From the NCBI RefSeq assembly GCF_021272205.1, contig NZ_JAJSDX010000012.1, forward strand, positions 1 through 64,000: a DNA stretch of 64,000 nucleotides, given 5' to 3'. The stretch is from Pantoea sp. Mb-10 (lineage in GTDB: Bacteria > Pseudomonadota > Gammaproteobacteria > Enterobacterales > Enterobacteriaceae). The position numbers and the translations under genes were made by a program. How positions within the stretch are numbered: position 1 is the stretch's first letter; every line of letters begins with the position of its first letter. Below are positions 1 to 7,992 of the stretch, piece after piece. Under the pieces are notes generated by a model that made no database searches, was not told the origin of the DNA, and saw only the letters and a program-made list of their open reading frames with translations.

Positions 1-158
1 GGCGAATCCGCGCGGTCCGTGAGGCCGTTGCGGCGGAGTGAGGGAACAGCGGAGGCTGGCGCAGGGCGCGGATTGCAAAGGGCCGCGCCCATCGGCCCTT
101 TGCCCGTACGCCGCAGCGGGGCGGCTGTAACTGCCGCAGGATTAGCGGGCGGAACCCG
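1..158 (-). repeat. Long inverted-repeat arm (left copy)
   Basis: These bases are the reverse complement of 6897-7054 with, by my hand alignment, about six substitutions and one single-base indel. The repeat may extend left of the window. It contains a GC-rich hairpin (cgcggccc / gggccgcg type) around 80-110 and encodes no recognisable protein; open frames across it are by-products of high GC content. It lies about 130 bp past the end of yhhT. The orientation is opposite to the second copy, so recombination between them would invert the yhhT-yhhS-iolAB-iolR segment. Confidence 0.85.
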
Positions 159-254
159 CTCAGAGCCATACCGGTATAGCGGGCCGGAACCCGCTCATAG
201 CCATACCGGCTGAGCGGCCGGCACCCGCCGGTGCCAAACCGGCTATGCGGGCCG
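151..254. repeat. Degenerate ~34-bp tandem repeat
   Basis: Three imperfect copies begin near 151, 186 and 220. Each follows the pattern ggaacccgct...agccataccgg...gcgggcc. This is the tail of the same GC-rich array that contributes the inverted-repeat arm, and it ends just before the yhhT stop codon. No coding function is apparent. Confidence 0.7.
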
Positions 255-288
255 GATTCCCGCAGCGCCAGACCAGCGCCCTGGCCTC

Positions 289-1335
289 TTACCTTGGTCG
301 CGCCCCTGGGCGCCCATTCCCTAACATGATCGCCAGACGGCCGCCGCCTGGCGTGGTTTCCATCAAAATCTTTGTCACGCTGGTGAGCGGCACCGACAAA
401 AGCATGCCAACCGGCCCGAGCAGCCATCCCCAAAAGATCAGCGACAAAAATACCACCAGCGTTGATAAACCCAAGCCGCGGCCCATCAGGCGCGGCTCCA
501 GCATATTGCCGAACACCATGTGAATCACGGTAAACAGCGCGGCAACCAAGGCGGCATCGTAGATGTTATTCAGCGCCAGCGCCTGAATGAACGGCGGAAT
601 GCCGGCGATAATAGGGCCGATATTGGGGATAAAATTCATGATAAACGCAATAATGCCCCAGAAAAGGGCAAACTTAACGTCCAGCAGGAGCAGCACTAAC
701 CAAACGGATAACCCGGTGATCAGGCTTACCAGCGTTTTCAGCGCCAGATAGTGCGTGACGCCTTTCAGCGCTTTATGCAAACCGGCGATACGAATCTGCG
801 GGTTGAGCATCGCGTTACGCAATTTATAGGGCAGATGGCGCACCTCAAACAGCATAAAAATCACCGTCAGAATCAGCAGCACAATGTTGGTCATGGCGCC
901 GGAAAACTGCGCCAGTACGGTGGTGGCCATATTCATAATCAGATTAGGATCAAAGTGCTTCGCCAGCGCATCGGTGGAGACATTAATATGAAATTGCGCG
1001 GCAAAGTGTTGAACCACTTTTAGCTTCTGTTCAAGCAGGGTGCGGATCTGCGGATAGGTATCGCTGAACTCGCTCACCGAGCTGGCCAAAACACCCACCA
1101 GCAGCAACAGCACAATCAGAATCACACTGATCACAAGCGTAATTGCCAGGCTGCGGCGCACGCCTCGGCGCATCAGCGCCGTCACCAGCGGATTCAGTAC
1201 AATCGCCAAAAAGCTGGCGAGTAAAAACGGCACCAAAATCTCGGACGCGGCGCGAATACCGGCCAGAATAATCACTAGCATGGCCATTTTAACCAAAATA
1301 TTTTGGCCGATTTTTTCCTGAGTCAGATTGCTCAT
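289..1335 (-). CDS. yhhT: AI-2E family membrane transporter YhhT
   Basis: A 348-residue inner-membrane protein of the AI-2E (PerM/TqsA/YhhT) family, whose members act in export or permeation of small solutes; the substrate of YhhT is not established. Two hydrophobic segments near residues 15-50 and 65-88 precede a soluble stretch (~90-140) and a C-terminal membrane block from ~150. The family signatures PNIG (237-240) and GNMLEPRLMG (276-285) are present. The long match through EVRHLPYK and the C-terminal METT.GG..LAI.LG.GRP identifies YhhT rather than the paralogue TqsA. It is divergent from yhhS, as in E. coli. A GC-rich repeat begins directly after its stop, but the C-terminus itself is normal for the family. 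Confidence 0.9.
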   Translation of the reverse strand: MSNLTQEKIGQNILVKMAMLVIILAGIRAASEILVPFLLASFLAIVLNPLVTALMRRGVRRSLAITLVISVILIVLLLLVGVLASSVSEFSDTYPQIRTLLEQKLKVVQHFAAQFHINVSTDALAKHFDPNLIMNMATTVLAQFSGAMTNIVLLILTVIFMLFEVRHLPYKLRNAMLNPQIRIAGLHKALKGVTHYLALKTLVSLITGLSVWLVLLLLDVKFALFWGIIAFIMNFIPNIGPIIAGIPPFIQALALNNIYDAALVAALFTVIHMVFGNMLEPRLMGRGLGLSTLVVFLSLIFWGWLLGPVGMLLSVPLTSVTKILMETTPGGGRLAIMLGNGRPGARPR

Positions 1336-1525
1336 AGCGGTTCCTGAACGACAAATAGCTGAGCCAAGTGTAGCTGAAACGCGGTAAGTTCCTGTTTATT
1401 TGGACGGAAGCGAAACGCGATGGCGCAGCGCGGTGGATTCCACAACGCTGGCGGATGCGCCGCGCGTGAAAAGGCTTATAGTTAGCCTTCTAACTAAAAA
1501 TTGTCACCCATGAGCGCCCTTACCC

Positions 1526-2740
1526 ATGTCTGACCCAGCCGCTACACCCGAACTGAGTCGGGTTCGCCTGAACTTGCTGATCCTTTCTATTGTGAAGTTC
1601 AACTTTGCCACCTATCTCACTATTGGCCTGCCGTTGGCGGTGCTGCCGGGTTTCGTGCATGACGGGCTCGGCTACAGCGCCTTTTGGGCGGGCGTGGTGA
1701 TCAGCCTGCAGTACATCGCCACGCTGGTGAGTCGTCCTCATGCCGGACGCTACGCCGACCTGTGGGGGCCGAAAAAGGTGGTGATGGTGGGGCTGGTGGG
1801 CTGCCTGATCAGCGGACTCTGCATCTTGCTGGCGGCGCTTACCGAAGGGCAGGGCGCGGTAAGCCTGGTGCTATTGTGCCTCGGGCGCGTGATTTTAGGC
1901 ATCGGGCAGAGCTTCTCCGGCACCGGTACCTCACTGTGGGGCGTAGCGCGGGTGGGCTCACTGCATATTGGTCGGGTCATTTCGTGGAACGGGATCGTCA
2001 CCTATGGCGCCATGGCAATTGGCGCGCCGCTGGGCGTGCTGATTTTTCGCAGCGGCGGCTTGTGGCTGCTTTCCGTGCTTATCATCGCCATTAGCCTGCT
2101 GGCGATTGGACTCGCCGTGCCGCGCGCAGCGGTGAAGGGCAGCAAAGCCAAGCCGCTGCCGTTTCGTGCCGTGCTGGGAAAAATCTACGGTTTTGGCCTG
2201 ATTCTGGCGATGGGCTCGGCGGGTTTTGGTGTGATCGCGACTTTCATTACGCTGCTTTATCGCGAGAAAGCTTGGGAGGGTGCCGCGTTTGCGCTCACGC
2301 TGTTTAGCACCGCGTTTGTGGGCGCGCGGCTGCTTTTCCCTAACGCCATCAACAAACGCGGCGGTCTACAGGTCGCCAGCGTCTGCCTGGCGGTAGAGGC
2401 GGTGGGGCTACTGTTGGTGGCGGCCGCGGTGGATCCGTGGATGGCAAAAGCGGGTGCTTTTCTTACCGGCGCGGGTTTTTCGCTGGTGTTCCCAGCCATT
2501 GGCGTGGTGGCGGTGAAAGTGGTGCCGCAGCAGAATCAGGGCAGTGCGCTGGCAACCTATACCGCGTTTATGGATCTCTCGCTGGGCGTCACTGGCCCGA
2601 TTGCCGGGTTGATCATGAACTATGCGGGCGTGTCGTGGGTGTATCTTCTGACCGCGCTGCTGGTGTGTGCAGCGCTTATCGGCACATTGCGTAAGCTACG
2701 CAGCGAGGGGCCACCGCCGCACGAGGGAGACGCCAGGTGA
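1526..2740 (+). CDS. yhhS: MFS transporter YhhS
   Basis: A 404-residue major facilitator with twelve predicted membrane segments. The loop 2-3 motif appears as SRPHAGRYADLWGPKK (~residues 70-85), and the IGQSF and PQQNQGSALATY motifs of the YhhS/YfcJ group are present. E. coli YhhS is linked to export of arabinose-like sugars and glyphosate tolerance, but its natural substrate is unclear. The gene is divergent from yhhT with a 190-bp shared promoter region, the same pairing as in E. coli. The ATG at 1526 agrees with the family N-terminus. Confidence 0.9.
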   Translation: MSDPAATPELSRVRLNLLILSIVKFNFATYLTIGLPLAVLPGFVHDGLGYSAFWAGVVISLQYIATLVSRPHAGRYADLWGPKKVVMVGLVGCLISGLCILLAALTEGQGAVSLVLLCLGRVILGIGQSFSGTGTSLWGVARVGSLHIGRVISWNGIVTYGAMAIGAPLGVLIFRSGGLWLLSVLIIAISLLAIGLAVPRAAVKGSKAKPLPFRAVLGKIYGFGLILAMGSAGFGVIATFITLLYREKAWEGAAFALTLFSTAFVGARLLFPNAINKRGGLQVASVCLAVEAVGLLLVAAAVDPWMAKAGAFLTGAGFSLVFPAIGVVAVKVVPQQNQGSALATYTAFMDLSLGVTGPIAGLIMNYAGVSWVYLLTALLVCAALIGTLRKLRSEGPPPHEGDAR

Positions 2741-3129
2741 CATGATGCGGCATTAAAAGGAATGTTTATTTCATTTTAACGACGGCCTGCCGTCGCGTGA
2801 GCGATGCGCTGTGTGGCGCGGTACTTCCTGCCTGGGCGTACGTCCTGGTGCGTCAATGACCGACGCATAAAGCCAGCAGCAGCAAGGCCTGTGCCGTAGA
2901 GAATGGCGCTGTCAGACGCACGTTAACTGCAAGCATTTTTCCGTTACAATCCTCTTCACGAAAAAAAGTGCGATCCACTCCGCTAAAAAGAAATTTTCTA
3001 AAACGAACTGTTTGAAAAATTTATTTCATTGTAATAGCTTCTAATCACGCTTTCCGTTTTGCTTGAGCCAGGCGGTGGTGCGGCTTCCCCCCGCGGCCTG
3101 CAGGTACTCCACATCTAAGAGGCAACGAC
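2741..3129 (+). promoter_or_regulatory. Intergenic region upstream of iolAB
   Basis: A 389-bp noncoding region between yhhS and iolA, AT-rich from about 2935 onward. It contains tttatttcatttta at 2765-2778 and a TGAAA-N6-TTTCA inverted repeat at 3013-3028, both resembling elements at the other iol promoters. A weak Shine-Dalgarno (aagagg) precedes the iolA start. No small gene was recognised. Confidence 0.6.
3013..3028. promoter_or_regulatory. Candidate IolR operator at iolA
   Basis: The sequence reads TGAAA-AATTTA-TTTCA, a 5+5 inverted repeat 100 bp upstream of the iolA start. Related TGAAA/TTTCA elements occur before iolR and in the iolC-iolD divergent region. Assignment to the RpiR-family regulator of this cluster is inferred from position and recurrence. 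Confidence 0.5.
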
Positions 3130-4635
3130 ATGACTATCGTAGGAAACTTCATCGGCGGCAAAATCACCCACAGCGCCAGCAGCGAAACGATCCCGGTCTA
3201 TGATCCGGCAACCGGCAAAGTGATCCGTGAACTCACGCAAAGCACCGCGGCGGAAGTGGAAAAGGCGATTGAAATTGCGCACGCGGCGTTTCCGGAGTGG
3301 TCGAAAACCGCGCCGCTGCGTCGCGCCCGCGTGATGTTCAACTTTAAAGCGCTGATGGAAAAGCATCGCGATGAGCTGGCCGCGCTGATTGTGTCTGAGC
3401 ACGGTAAAGTGTGGTCGGACGCGCTGGGCGAGCTGACACGCGGTATCGAAGTGATCGAGTTTGCCTGTGGTATTCCCCATTTGCTCAAAGGCGAAAACTC
3501 TCCCAGCGTGGGGTCAGGCGTGGACAGTTACTCCATGATGCAACCGGTGGGCGTGGTCGCGGGCATTACGCCGTTTAACTTCCCGGCAATGGTACCGCTG
3601 TGGATGTTCCCGATCGCGCTGGCGTGCGGCAATACCTTTGTGCTTAAGCCACCGGCGCTGGATCCTTCGGTGTCGGTGCGCATGGCGGAGCTGCTGAAAG
3701 AGGCGGGCCTGCCAGACGGCGTATTTAACGTGGTGCACTCCTCGAACGAAGACGCGGAGCAGCTCTATAAAGACCCGCGCATCGCGGCCGTGAGCTTTGT
3801 TGGCTCATCGGGCGTGGCAGAACATATCTACAAAACCGCCAGCGCGCACGGCAAGCGCGTACAGGCGTTTGGCGCGGCGAAAAACCATGCCATCGTCATG
3901 CCAGACGCCGATCTTGACGCGACCGTCAACGCCATCATGGGCGGTGCTTTTGGCTCAGCTGGCGAGCGCTGCATGGCGCTGCCGGTGGTGGTGGCGGTGG
4001 GCAACGACACGGCAGATAAGCTGATTGCACGCCTGACGCCGCTGATCAAAGCGCTGCGCGTCGGCCCCGGTATTCACCAGGGCGCAGACGAGAATGAGAT
4101 GGGGCCAGTGGTCTCAGCCGCACACCAGAAAAAAGTGTTGGGCTACATCGATAAAGGCGAGCAGGAAGGGGCGAAGCTGGTGGTGGACGGGCGCCACGTC
4201 AGCGTTCCCGGCCATGAAGAAGGGTATTACGTCGGCGGCACGCTCTTCGATAATGTGACGCCGGAGATGGTGATTTGGCGTGAAGAGATCTTTGGACCGG
4301 TGCTGAGCATTATGCGCGCGGCGGACTACGACAGCGCGCTTCAGCTGGTAAATAGCCACGAGTTCGGTAACGGCAGCGCGATCTTTACCAGTAATGGCCA
4401 TACCGCGCGCGAGTTTGTGCAGAACGTGGAGGCAGGTATGGTGGGCGTTAATGTGCCCGTGCCTGTGCCGATGGCTTTCCACAGCTTTGGTGGCTGGAAG
4501 CGTTCGGTGTTTGGTGCGCTGAATGTGCACGGTCCGGACGGCGTGCGCTTCTATACGCGCATGAAAACCGCCACCGTGCGCTGGCCGAGCGGTCAGCAGA
4601 CGGTGTCTGAATTCAGTATGCCAACGCTGGGCTAA
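3130..4635 (+). CDS. iolA: Methylmalonate/malonate-semialdehyde dehydrogenase (CoA-acylating)
   Basis: A 501-residue aldehyde dehydrogenase of the MmsA/IolA branch. It converts malonate semialdehyde from inositol breakdown to acetyl-CoA, CO2 and NADH. Visible residues are the NAD-site TPFNFP (147-152), the Gly-rich SFVGSSGVAE (222-231) and the catalytic Cys281 in GERCMALPV. The near-C-terminal SFGGWKRSVFG block is typical of this branch. The usual catalytic Glu of hydrolytic ALDHs is replaced in the loop QAFGAAKNH, as expected for CoA-dependent members. It is the first gene of an iolA-iolB operon with a 19-bp gap to iolB, and catalyses the last step of the pathway encoded across 3130-14394. 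Confidence 0.95.
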   Translation: MTIVGNFIGGKITHSASSETIPVYDPATGKVIRELTQSTAAEVEKAIEIAHAAFPEWSKTAPLRRARVMFNFKALMEKHRDELAALIVSEHGKVWSDALGELTRGIEVIEFACGIPHLLKGENSPSVGSGVDSYSMMQPVGVVAGITPFNFPAMVPLWMFPIALACGNTFVLKPPALDPSVSVRMAELLKEAGLPDGVFNVVHSSNEDAEQLYKDPRIAAVSFVGSSGVAEHIYKTASAHGKRVQAFGAAKNHAIVMPDADLDATVNAIMGGAFGSAGERCMALPVVVAVGNDTADKLIARLTPLIKALRVGPGIHQGADENEMGPVVSAAHQKKVLGYIDKGEQEGAKLVVDGRHVSVPGHEEGYYVGGTLFDNVTPEMVIWREEIFGPVLSIMRAADYDSALQLVNSHEFGNGSAIFTSNGHTAREFVQNVEAGMVGVNVPVPVPMAFHSFGGWKRSVFGALNVHGPDGVRFYTRMKTATVRWPSGQQTVSEFSMPTLG

Positions 4636-4654
4636 CCACGCAGGAGGAGAGCGG

Positions 4655-5473
4655 ATGTCTCTGATTTCTAAAGTGCAATCGCCCGATAGCCAAGGGCGTA
4701 TTCAGCACGTTACGCCTGAGCGGGCAGGGTGGGAGTACGTAGGCTTTGATGCCTATCTGCTGAAAAAAGGGCAGCGCCTGACGCTGAGCAGCGGCGATCG
4801 CGAACTCTGTTTGGTGCTGGTAGCAGGTTTGGCGTCGGTGAAAACTCGCCACGCCAACTTTCCGAATATCGGCAAGCGGCTGTCGCCGTTTGAGCGTATT
4901 CCGCCTTATTCGGTCTATGTGCCGCACCACGATGAGGTTGAGATCCATGCCGAGAGCGATCTTGAGCTGGCGGTGTGCAGCGCACCGGGCAAAGGCGATC
5001 TGCCTGCGCGCCTGATTGCGCCCGCGGACGTGGGCGTGGAACACCGCGGTAAAGGGCGCAACCAGCGGCTGGTGCACAATATCCTGCCGGACAGCGAAGC
5101 GGCTGATAGCTTGCTGGTGGTTGAGGTTTACACCGAAGAGGGTGCGACCAGCTCCTATCCTAGCCACAAGCACGACCAAAAAGAGAGCCCGGACGAAACT
5201 TATCTGGAGGAGACGTACTACCACCGTTTCGATCCAGAACCGGGCTTTGCGATGCAGCGGGTCTATACCGACGATCGGTCGCTGGATGTTTGCATGGCGC
5301 CTTACAACCGCGATGTGGTGATGGTGCCGCGCGGCTATCATCCGGTGGCAACGCTGGCCGGTTACGACAACTATTATCTGAACGTCATGGCCGGGCCGGT
5401 GCGTTTGTGGAAATTTACCTGGGAGAAAGACCACGCCTGGGTCAACAGCGACGATTATCCCCGCCGCCGCTAA
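4655..5473 (+). CDS. iolB: 5-deoxy-glucuronate isomerase IolB
   Basis: A 272-residue bicupin that converts 5-deoxy-D-glucuronate to 2-deoxy-5-keto-D-gluconate in myo-inositol catabolism. The C-terminal cupin carries the metal-site pattern SHKHD (H171, H173), an acidic cluster DETYLEE, and H190. The conserved PRGYHPVA and VMAGP segments follow. A strong Shine-Dalgarno (aggagga) lies 6 bp before the ATG, which decides the start. It is co-transcribed with iolA and followed by a strong terminator. Confidence 0.95.
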   Translation: MSLISKVQSPDSQGRIQHVTPERAGWEYVGFDAYLLKKGQRLTLSSGDRELCLVLVAGLASVKTRHANFPNIGKRLSPFERIPPYSVYVPHHDEVEIHAESDLELAVCSAPGKGDLPARLIAPADVGVEHRGKGRNQRLVHNILPDSEAADSLLVVEVYTEEGATSSYPSHKHDQKESPDETYLEETYYHRFDPEPGFAMQRVYTDDRSLDVCMAPYNRDVVMVPRGYHPVATLAGYDNYYLNVMAGPVRLWKFTWEKDHAWVNSDDYPRRR

Positions 5474-5486
5474 CGTGGCACGACGT

Positions 5487-5519
5487 AAAAAAGGGCAGCC
5501 ATTGGCTGCCCTTTTTTTG
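5487..5519. terminator. Bidirectional terminator between iolB and iolR
   Basis: An 8-bp perfect stem GGGCAGCC (5493-5500) / GGCTGCCC (5504-5511) with an ATT loop is flanked by an A-run on the left and a seven-T run on the right. It suits termination of iolAB rightward and iolR leftward. Confidence 0.9.
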
Positions 5520-5535
5520 TCTCGCGGCGCGGGAC

Positions 5536-6384
5536 TTATTCCGTGTCGCTGGAGTTATTGAGCGCCAGCGACACGGCCAGCGTCTGCGCCAGACAGAGCG
5601 AAGCCACCTGCGAGCGGAACCCGTCTACCTGAGCTTCGCGCACCACAAAGCAGACATCGCTGAAGGCGGCCAGCGGGCTCACCTGACTATCGGTAATGGC
5701 GATCTGATGCGCGCCCCGTTTCGCGCCCAGTTCCACTAACTCTACCGCTTCACGCGCGTAAGGCGAGTAGCTGATGGCGATCACCACGTCTTTGGGATTG
5801 ACCATACTCAGCTGCTCGGCAAACATCCCGCCGAGGCCGTCAATCAAAAACGCACGCCGCTCCAGGTGGCGCAGCGCGTACACCAGATAAGAGGCCACGC
5901 TGAAAGAGCGGCGCAGGCCGATAATGTAGATATTTTCCGCCTCGTTCAGCAGTTTCACTGCTTTATTGAGCTGGTCAGGATTCACCTGCATCGCCAGCTG
6001 CTGTAATGCCTGGCTGTTGACCATGGTAAACACGTTCAGGATCTCTACCGGGCTTTCCGGCGAGCTGGCACTGTCGTCGGTGGCGGTCTGGCGGAACAGG
6101 CGCGCGCGTTCGGTGTAGTTGACTGTTTCTTCCATCAGGTGCTGACGAAAAACCTGTTTCATTTCGTTGAAGCCGCTAAAACCAAAAGCGTTGGCAAAGC
6201 GAATTAGCGTTGAAGGCGGGACATCCGCCTGCTGGGCAATCGAGGCCACCGTATCAAACGCGATACTATTACTGTTATCAAGAATATAACGAGCCACCTG
6301 TTTTAAACGCTTGCTCAGCGTTTCATAACGACGACGAATATCGTCCTGCAACAGGGTCAATTGGGTAGGGTTATTGTTCATCAC
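5536..6384 (-). CDS. iolR: RpiR/MurR-family transcriptional regulator of the iol cluster
   Basis: A 282-residue regulator with an N-terminal HTH_6 domain (~1-78; the recognition-helix region reads VPPSTLIRFANAFGF) and a C-terminal SIS sugar-phosphate-binding domain (~130-260; IYIIGLRRSFSVASYLVYAL, VVIAISYSPYAREAV, AITDSQVSPLA). RpiR-family regulators commonly control inositol genes in enterobacteria and respond to a pathway phosphate intermediate; here the function is inferred from its place inside the cluster. It is convergent with iolAB. Its own promoter region contains a GAAAATTTC palindrome, consistent with autoregulation. The Bacillus IolR is a DeoR-type protein and is not homologous. 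Confidence 0.85.
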   Translation of the reverse strand: MMNNNPTQLTLLQDDIRRRYETLSKRLKQVARYILDNSNSIAFDTVASIAQQADVPPSTLIRFANAFGFSGFNEMKQVFRQHLMEETVNYTERARLFRQTATDDSASSPESPVEILNVFTMVNSQALQQLAMQVNPDQLNKAVKLLNEAENIYIIGLRRSFSVASYLVYALRHLERRAFLIDGLGGMFAEQLSMVNPKDVVIAISYSPYAREAVELVELGAKRGAHQIAITDSQVSPLAAFSDVCFVVREAQVDGFRSQVASLCLAQTLAVSLALNNSSDTE

Positions 6385-6442
6385 ATCGGCCCGTGTAAAA
6401 AGGAAATATGGCTGGATAATGAGCGGTATAGTACCAGATGGA

Positions 6443-6454
6443 TGGAAAATTTCA
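6443..6454. promoter_or_regulatory. Candidate IolR operator at iolR
   Basis: The sequence TGGAAAATTTCA contains the palindrome GAAA-A-TTTC about 60 bp upstream of the iolR start. It resembles the elements before iolA and in the iolC-iolD region but has a shorter central spacer. Autoregulation is inferred. Confidence 0.4.
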
Positions 6455-6629
6455 TTTTTTTGGTGCGATCGCTTCAGCTATTTCATCGCTTTATGAAATG
6501 CCTCACAAAAGGAGGGGGGAACTGAGCGGGTTCCGGCGCTGGCCATGGCGATGGCCGGGCGCTGCGGGAGTCCGGTCCGCAAAGCCGGGAAATCGTGAGC
6601 GGGGTCCGGCCGCTGCGCTGGCCTGCCTC

Positions 6630-6906
6630 TGAGCGGGTTCCGGCCCGCTATGCCGGTTTTTCGTTGCGCGGGCTCGCGCGCTAACCGCTGTGCTGGTCTG
6701 ACTCTGCGCGGGTTCCGACCGCTCAGCCGGTTTTTACCGAACCCTGAGCGGGTTCCGCCCGCTAACCCTGCGGGAGTTGCAGCCGCTCCGCTGCGGCGTA
6801 CGGGCAAAGGGCCGGTCCTGAGCGGGTTCCGGCCCGCTATGCCGGTTTTTCGTTGCGCGGGCTCGCGCGCTAACCGCTGTGCTGGTCTGACTCTGCGCGG
6901 GTTCCG
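6630..6906. repeat. 189-bp tandem duplication
   Basis: An 88-bp block at 6630-6717 recurs without mismatch at 6819-6906, a period of 189 bp. The block spans the module atgccggtttttcgttgcgc and the following ctaaccgctgtgctggtctg. The absence of differences indicates a recent duplication or gene conversion within the array. Confidence 0.85.
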
Positions 6907-7054
6907 CCCGCTAACCCTGCGGGAGTTACAGCCGCCCCGCTGCGGCGTACGGGCAAAGGGCCGAGGGCGCGGCCCTTTGCAATCCGCGCCCTGCGCCAGC
7001 CTGCGCTGTTCCCTCACTCCGCCGCGCCAGCCTCACGGACCGCGCGGATTCGCC
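6897..7054 (+). repeat. Long inverted-repeat arm (right copy)
   Basis: This is the inverted partner of 1-158, near-identical over the whole length. It contains the hairpin formed by gggcaaagggcc...ggccctttgc. It ends at the motif gcggattcgcc, beyond which similarity cannot be checked because the left copy is cut by the window edge. Confidence 0.85.
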
Positions 7055-7560
7055 ATCCCTGGCTCATTCCGCCCTCTCAGCGGCATCCCTGCCGCTTCGT
7101 CCTGGCCGTCACGCTCCGTTCGGCGCTCCGGATGGCGCTCAACACCGTCGCCTGTAAGGGCCTTTCTATCTTTTCCGTTTGGGTTGTCTGTATGGCTGTA
7201 AGCAGGTTTAAGAAGACAGCGGCTGGCTGGAAAAAACAGAAGACAGAAACACAAGATTGAAACGGCTTCTGGTTAACACCGTGCGGGCGGGATGTTACTT
7301 AAAAGTCTTTATGCCAAGCGCTGGCGTCTAAAGACAAAAAACGCGAAAGAAAGGTTTTACTTAACGCAGCGCAGCCTGAGCGCACCTTAAAAATCTTCCC
7401 GCCGCGCGGCCGCTGCGAAAAACATAAAAGACCCACAGCGAGGTTTGGTAGCGCCATCCCCACTCGCTGAACGAGTGAGGCCTTCCAGGGCGAGCGGCAT
7501 GGATGCCGCGAGAGGCGGCGTTGAGCAGGAGCGAATCGACGCCGGTCCGTCAGGAAGGCT
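7055..7560. other. Spacer between two opposed repeat arrays
   Basis: No gene was recognised in this stretch. It contains two related palindromes: gcggcatccctgccgc at 7080-7095 and gcggcatggatgccgc at 7494-7509. Each is followed, reading outward toward its own array, by similar text with gagag, a ggtccgt element and a ggctggcgcaggg element. The middle part (7150-7450) is less GC-rich and shows nothing I can identify. Confidence 0.6.
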
Positions 7561-7990
7561 GAGGGAGTGAAGGCACCGCGCAGCGGCGAGCGGGGCTGGC
7601 GCAGGGCCGGGGAGTGCAGAGGGCGCGGCCTGGCCCCTCTGCTCGGTCGCCGCAACGCGGCAGAGGCACCTGCCAGTGCCATGGCGAACGAAAGTCGCTC
7701 CGTGCCAGCGAAAAGGCACCCTGCCACTGCCCGTGGCGAATCTCCCCTCTGCTCGGTCGCCGCAGCGCGGCAAAGGCACCTGCCAGTGCCATGGCGAACG
7801 AAAGAGGCACCGCGCCAGCGAAAAGGCACCGTGCCGCTGCCTGCGGCAAAAGCATCTGCCGGTGCTATGGCGAACGAAGACGCTTCGTGCCAGCGAGAAG
7901 GCACCCTGTCGCTGCCTGCGGCAAATCCGCTGCTGCGCAGCAGCAAACGCCCCCCGCGTAGGGCAAGGCCATTGGGCGCGGCCAGGCGCC
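7561..7990 (+). repeat. Second GC-rich repeat array (110-bp period)
   Basis: The unit starting cccctctgctcggtcgccgc occurs at 7634 and 7744, a 110-bp period, with the shared segment gcacctgccagtgccatggc and then gaacgaaag...gccagcgaaaaggcacc. A third, more degenerate copy starts near 7838. All forward frames are largely open, but their translations are repeats of one another in shifted frames, so I treat the stretch as noncoding. It ends against the 3' end of the iolC fusion gene at 7993. Confidence 0.85.
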
Positions 7991-7992
7991 CC

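Larger units (their letters stand above)
6524..7054 (-). repeat. GC-rich mosaic repeat array
   Basis: The module gagcgggttccgg (or gagcggggtccgg / gagcgggttccgc) recurs at 6524, 6597, 6631, 6746 and 6820. Between copies sit further shared modules, including ctgcgg[c/g]gtacgggcaaagggcc. Many frames stay open, but the translations are arginine/proline-rich, low in information and mutually overlapping, so I call this noncoding. It lies between iolR and iolC and separates the two halves of the inositol cluster. Confidence 0.85.

Noticed and set aside
289-340. Idea that the repeat created a new yhhT C-terminus
   Set aside because: The C-terminal LGNGRPGARPR corresponds to the LGPGRPKSR-type end of E. 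coli YhhT, so the gene end is normal.
289-1335. Assignment as TqsA (AI-2 exporter)
   Set aside because: Same family, but the EVRHLPYK region, the C-terminal METT.GG..LAI.LG.GRP and the pairing with yhhS fit YhhT better.
4613-5434. 273-codon open frame antisense to iolB
   Set aside because: A shadow of iolB, His/Arg-rich, with no family resemblance and no start signal.
6478-7201. Open frames of up to 183 codons across the left repeat array
   Set aside because: They follow the tandem modules on both strands, are Arg/Pro/Gly-rich, have no Shine-Dalgarno and resemble no family; the open state is due to high GC content.
6524-7990. CRISPR array
   Set aside because: Unit lengths (189 and 110 bp, mosaic) and lack of regular repeat-spacer alternation do not fit, and no cas gene is present.
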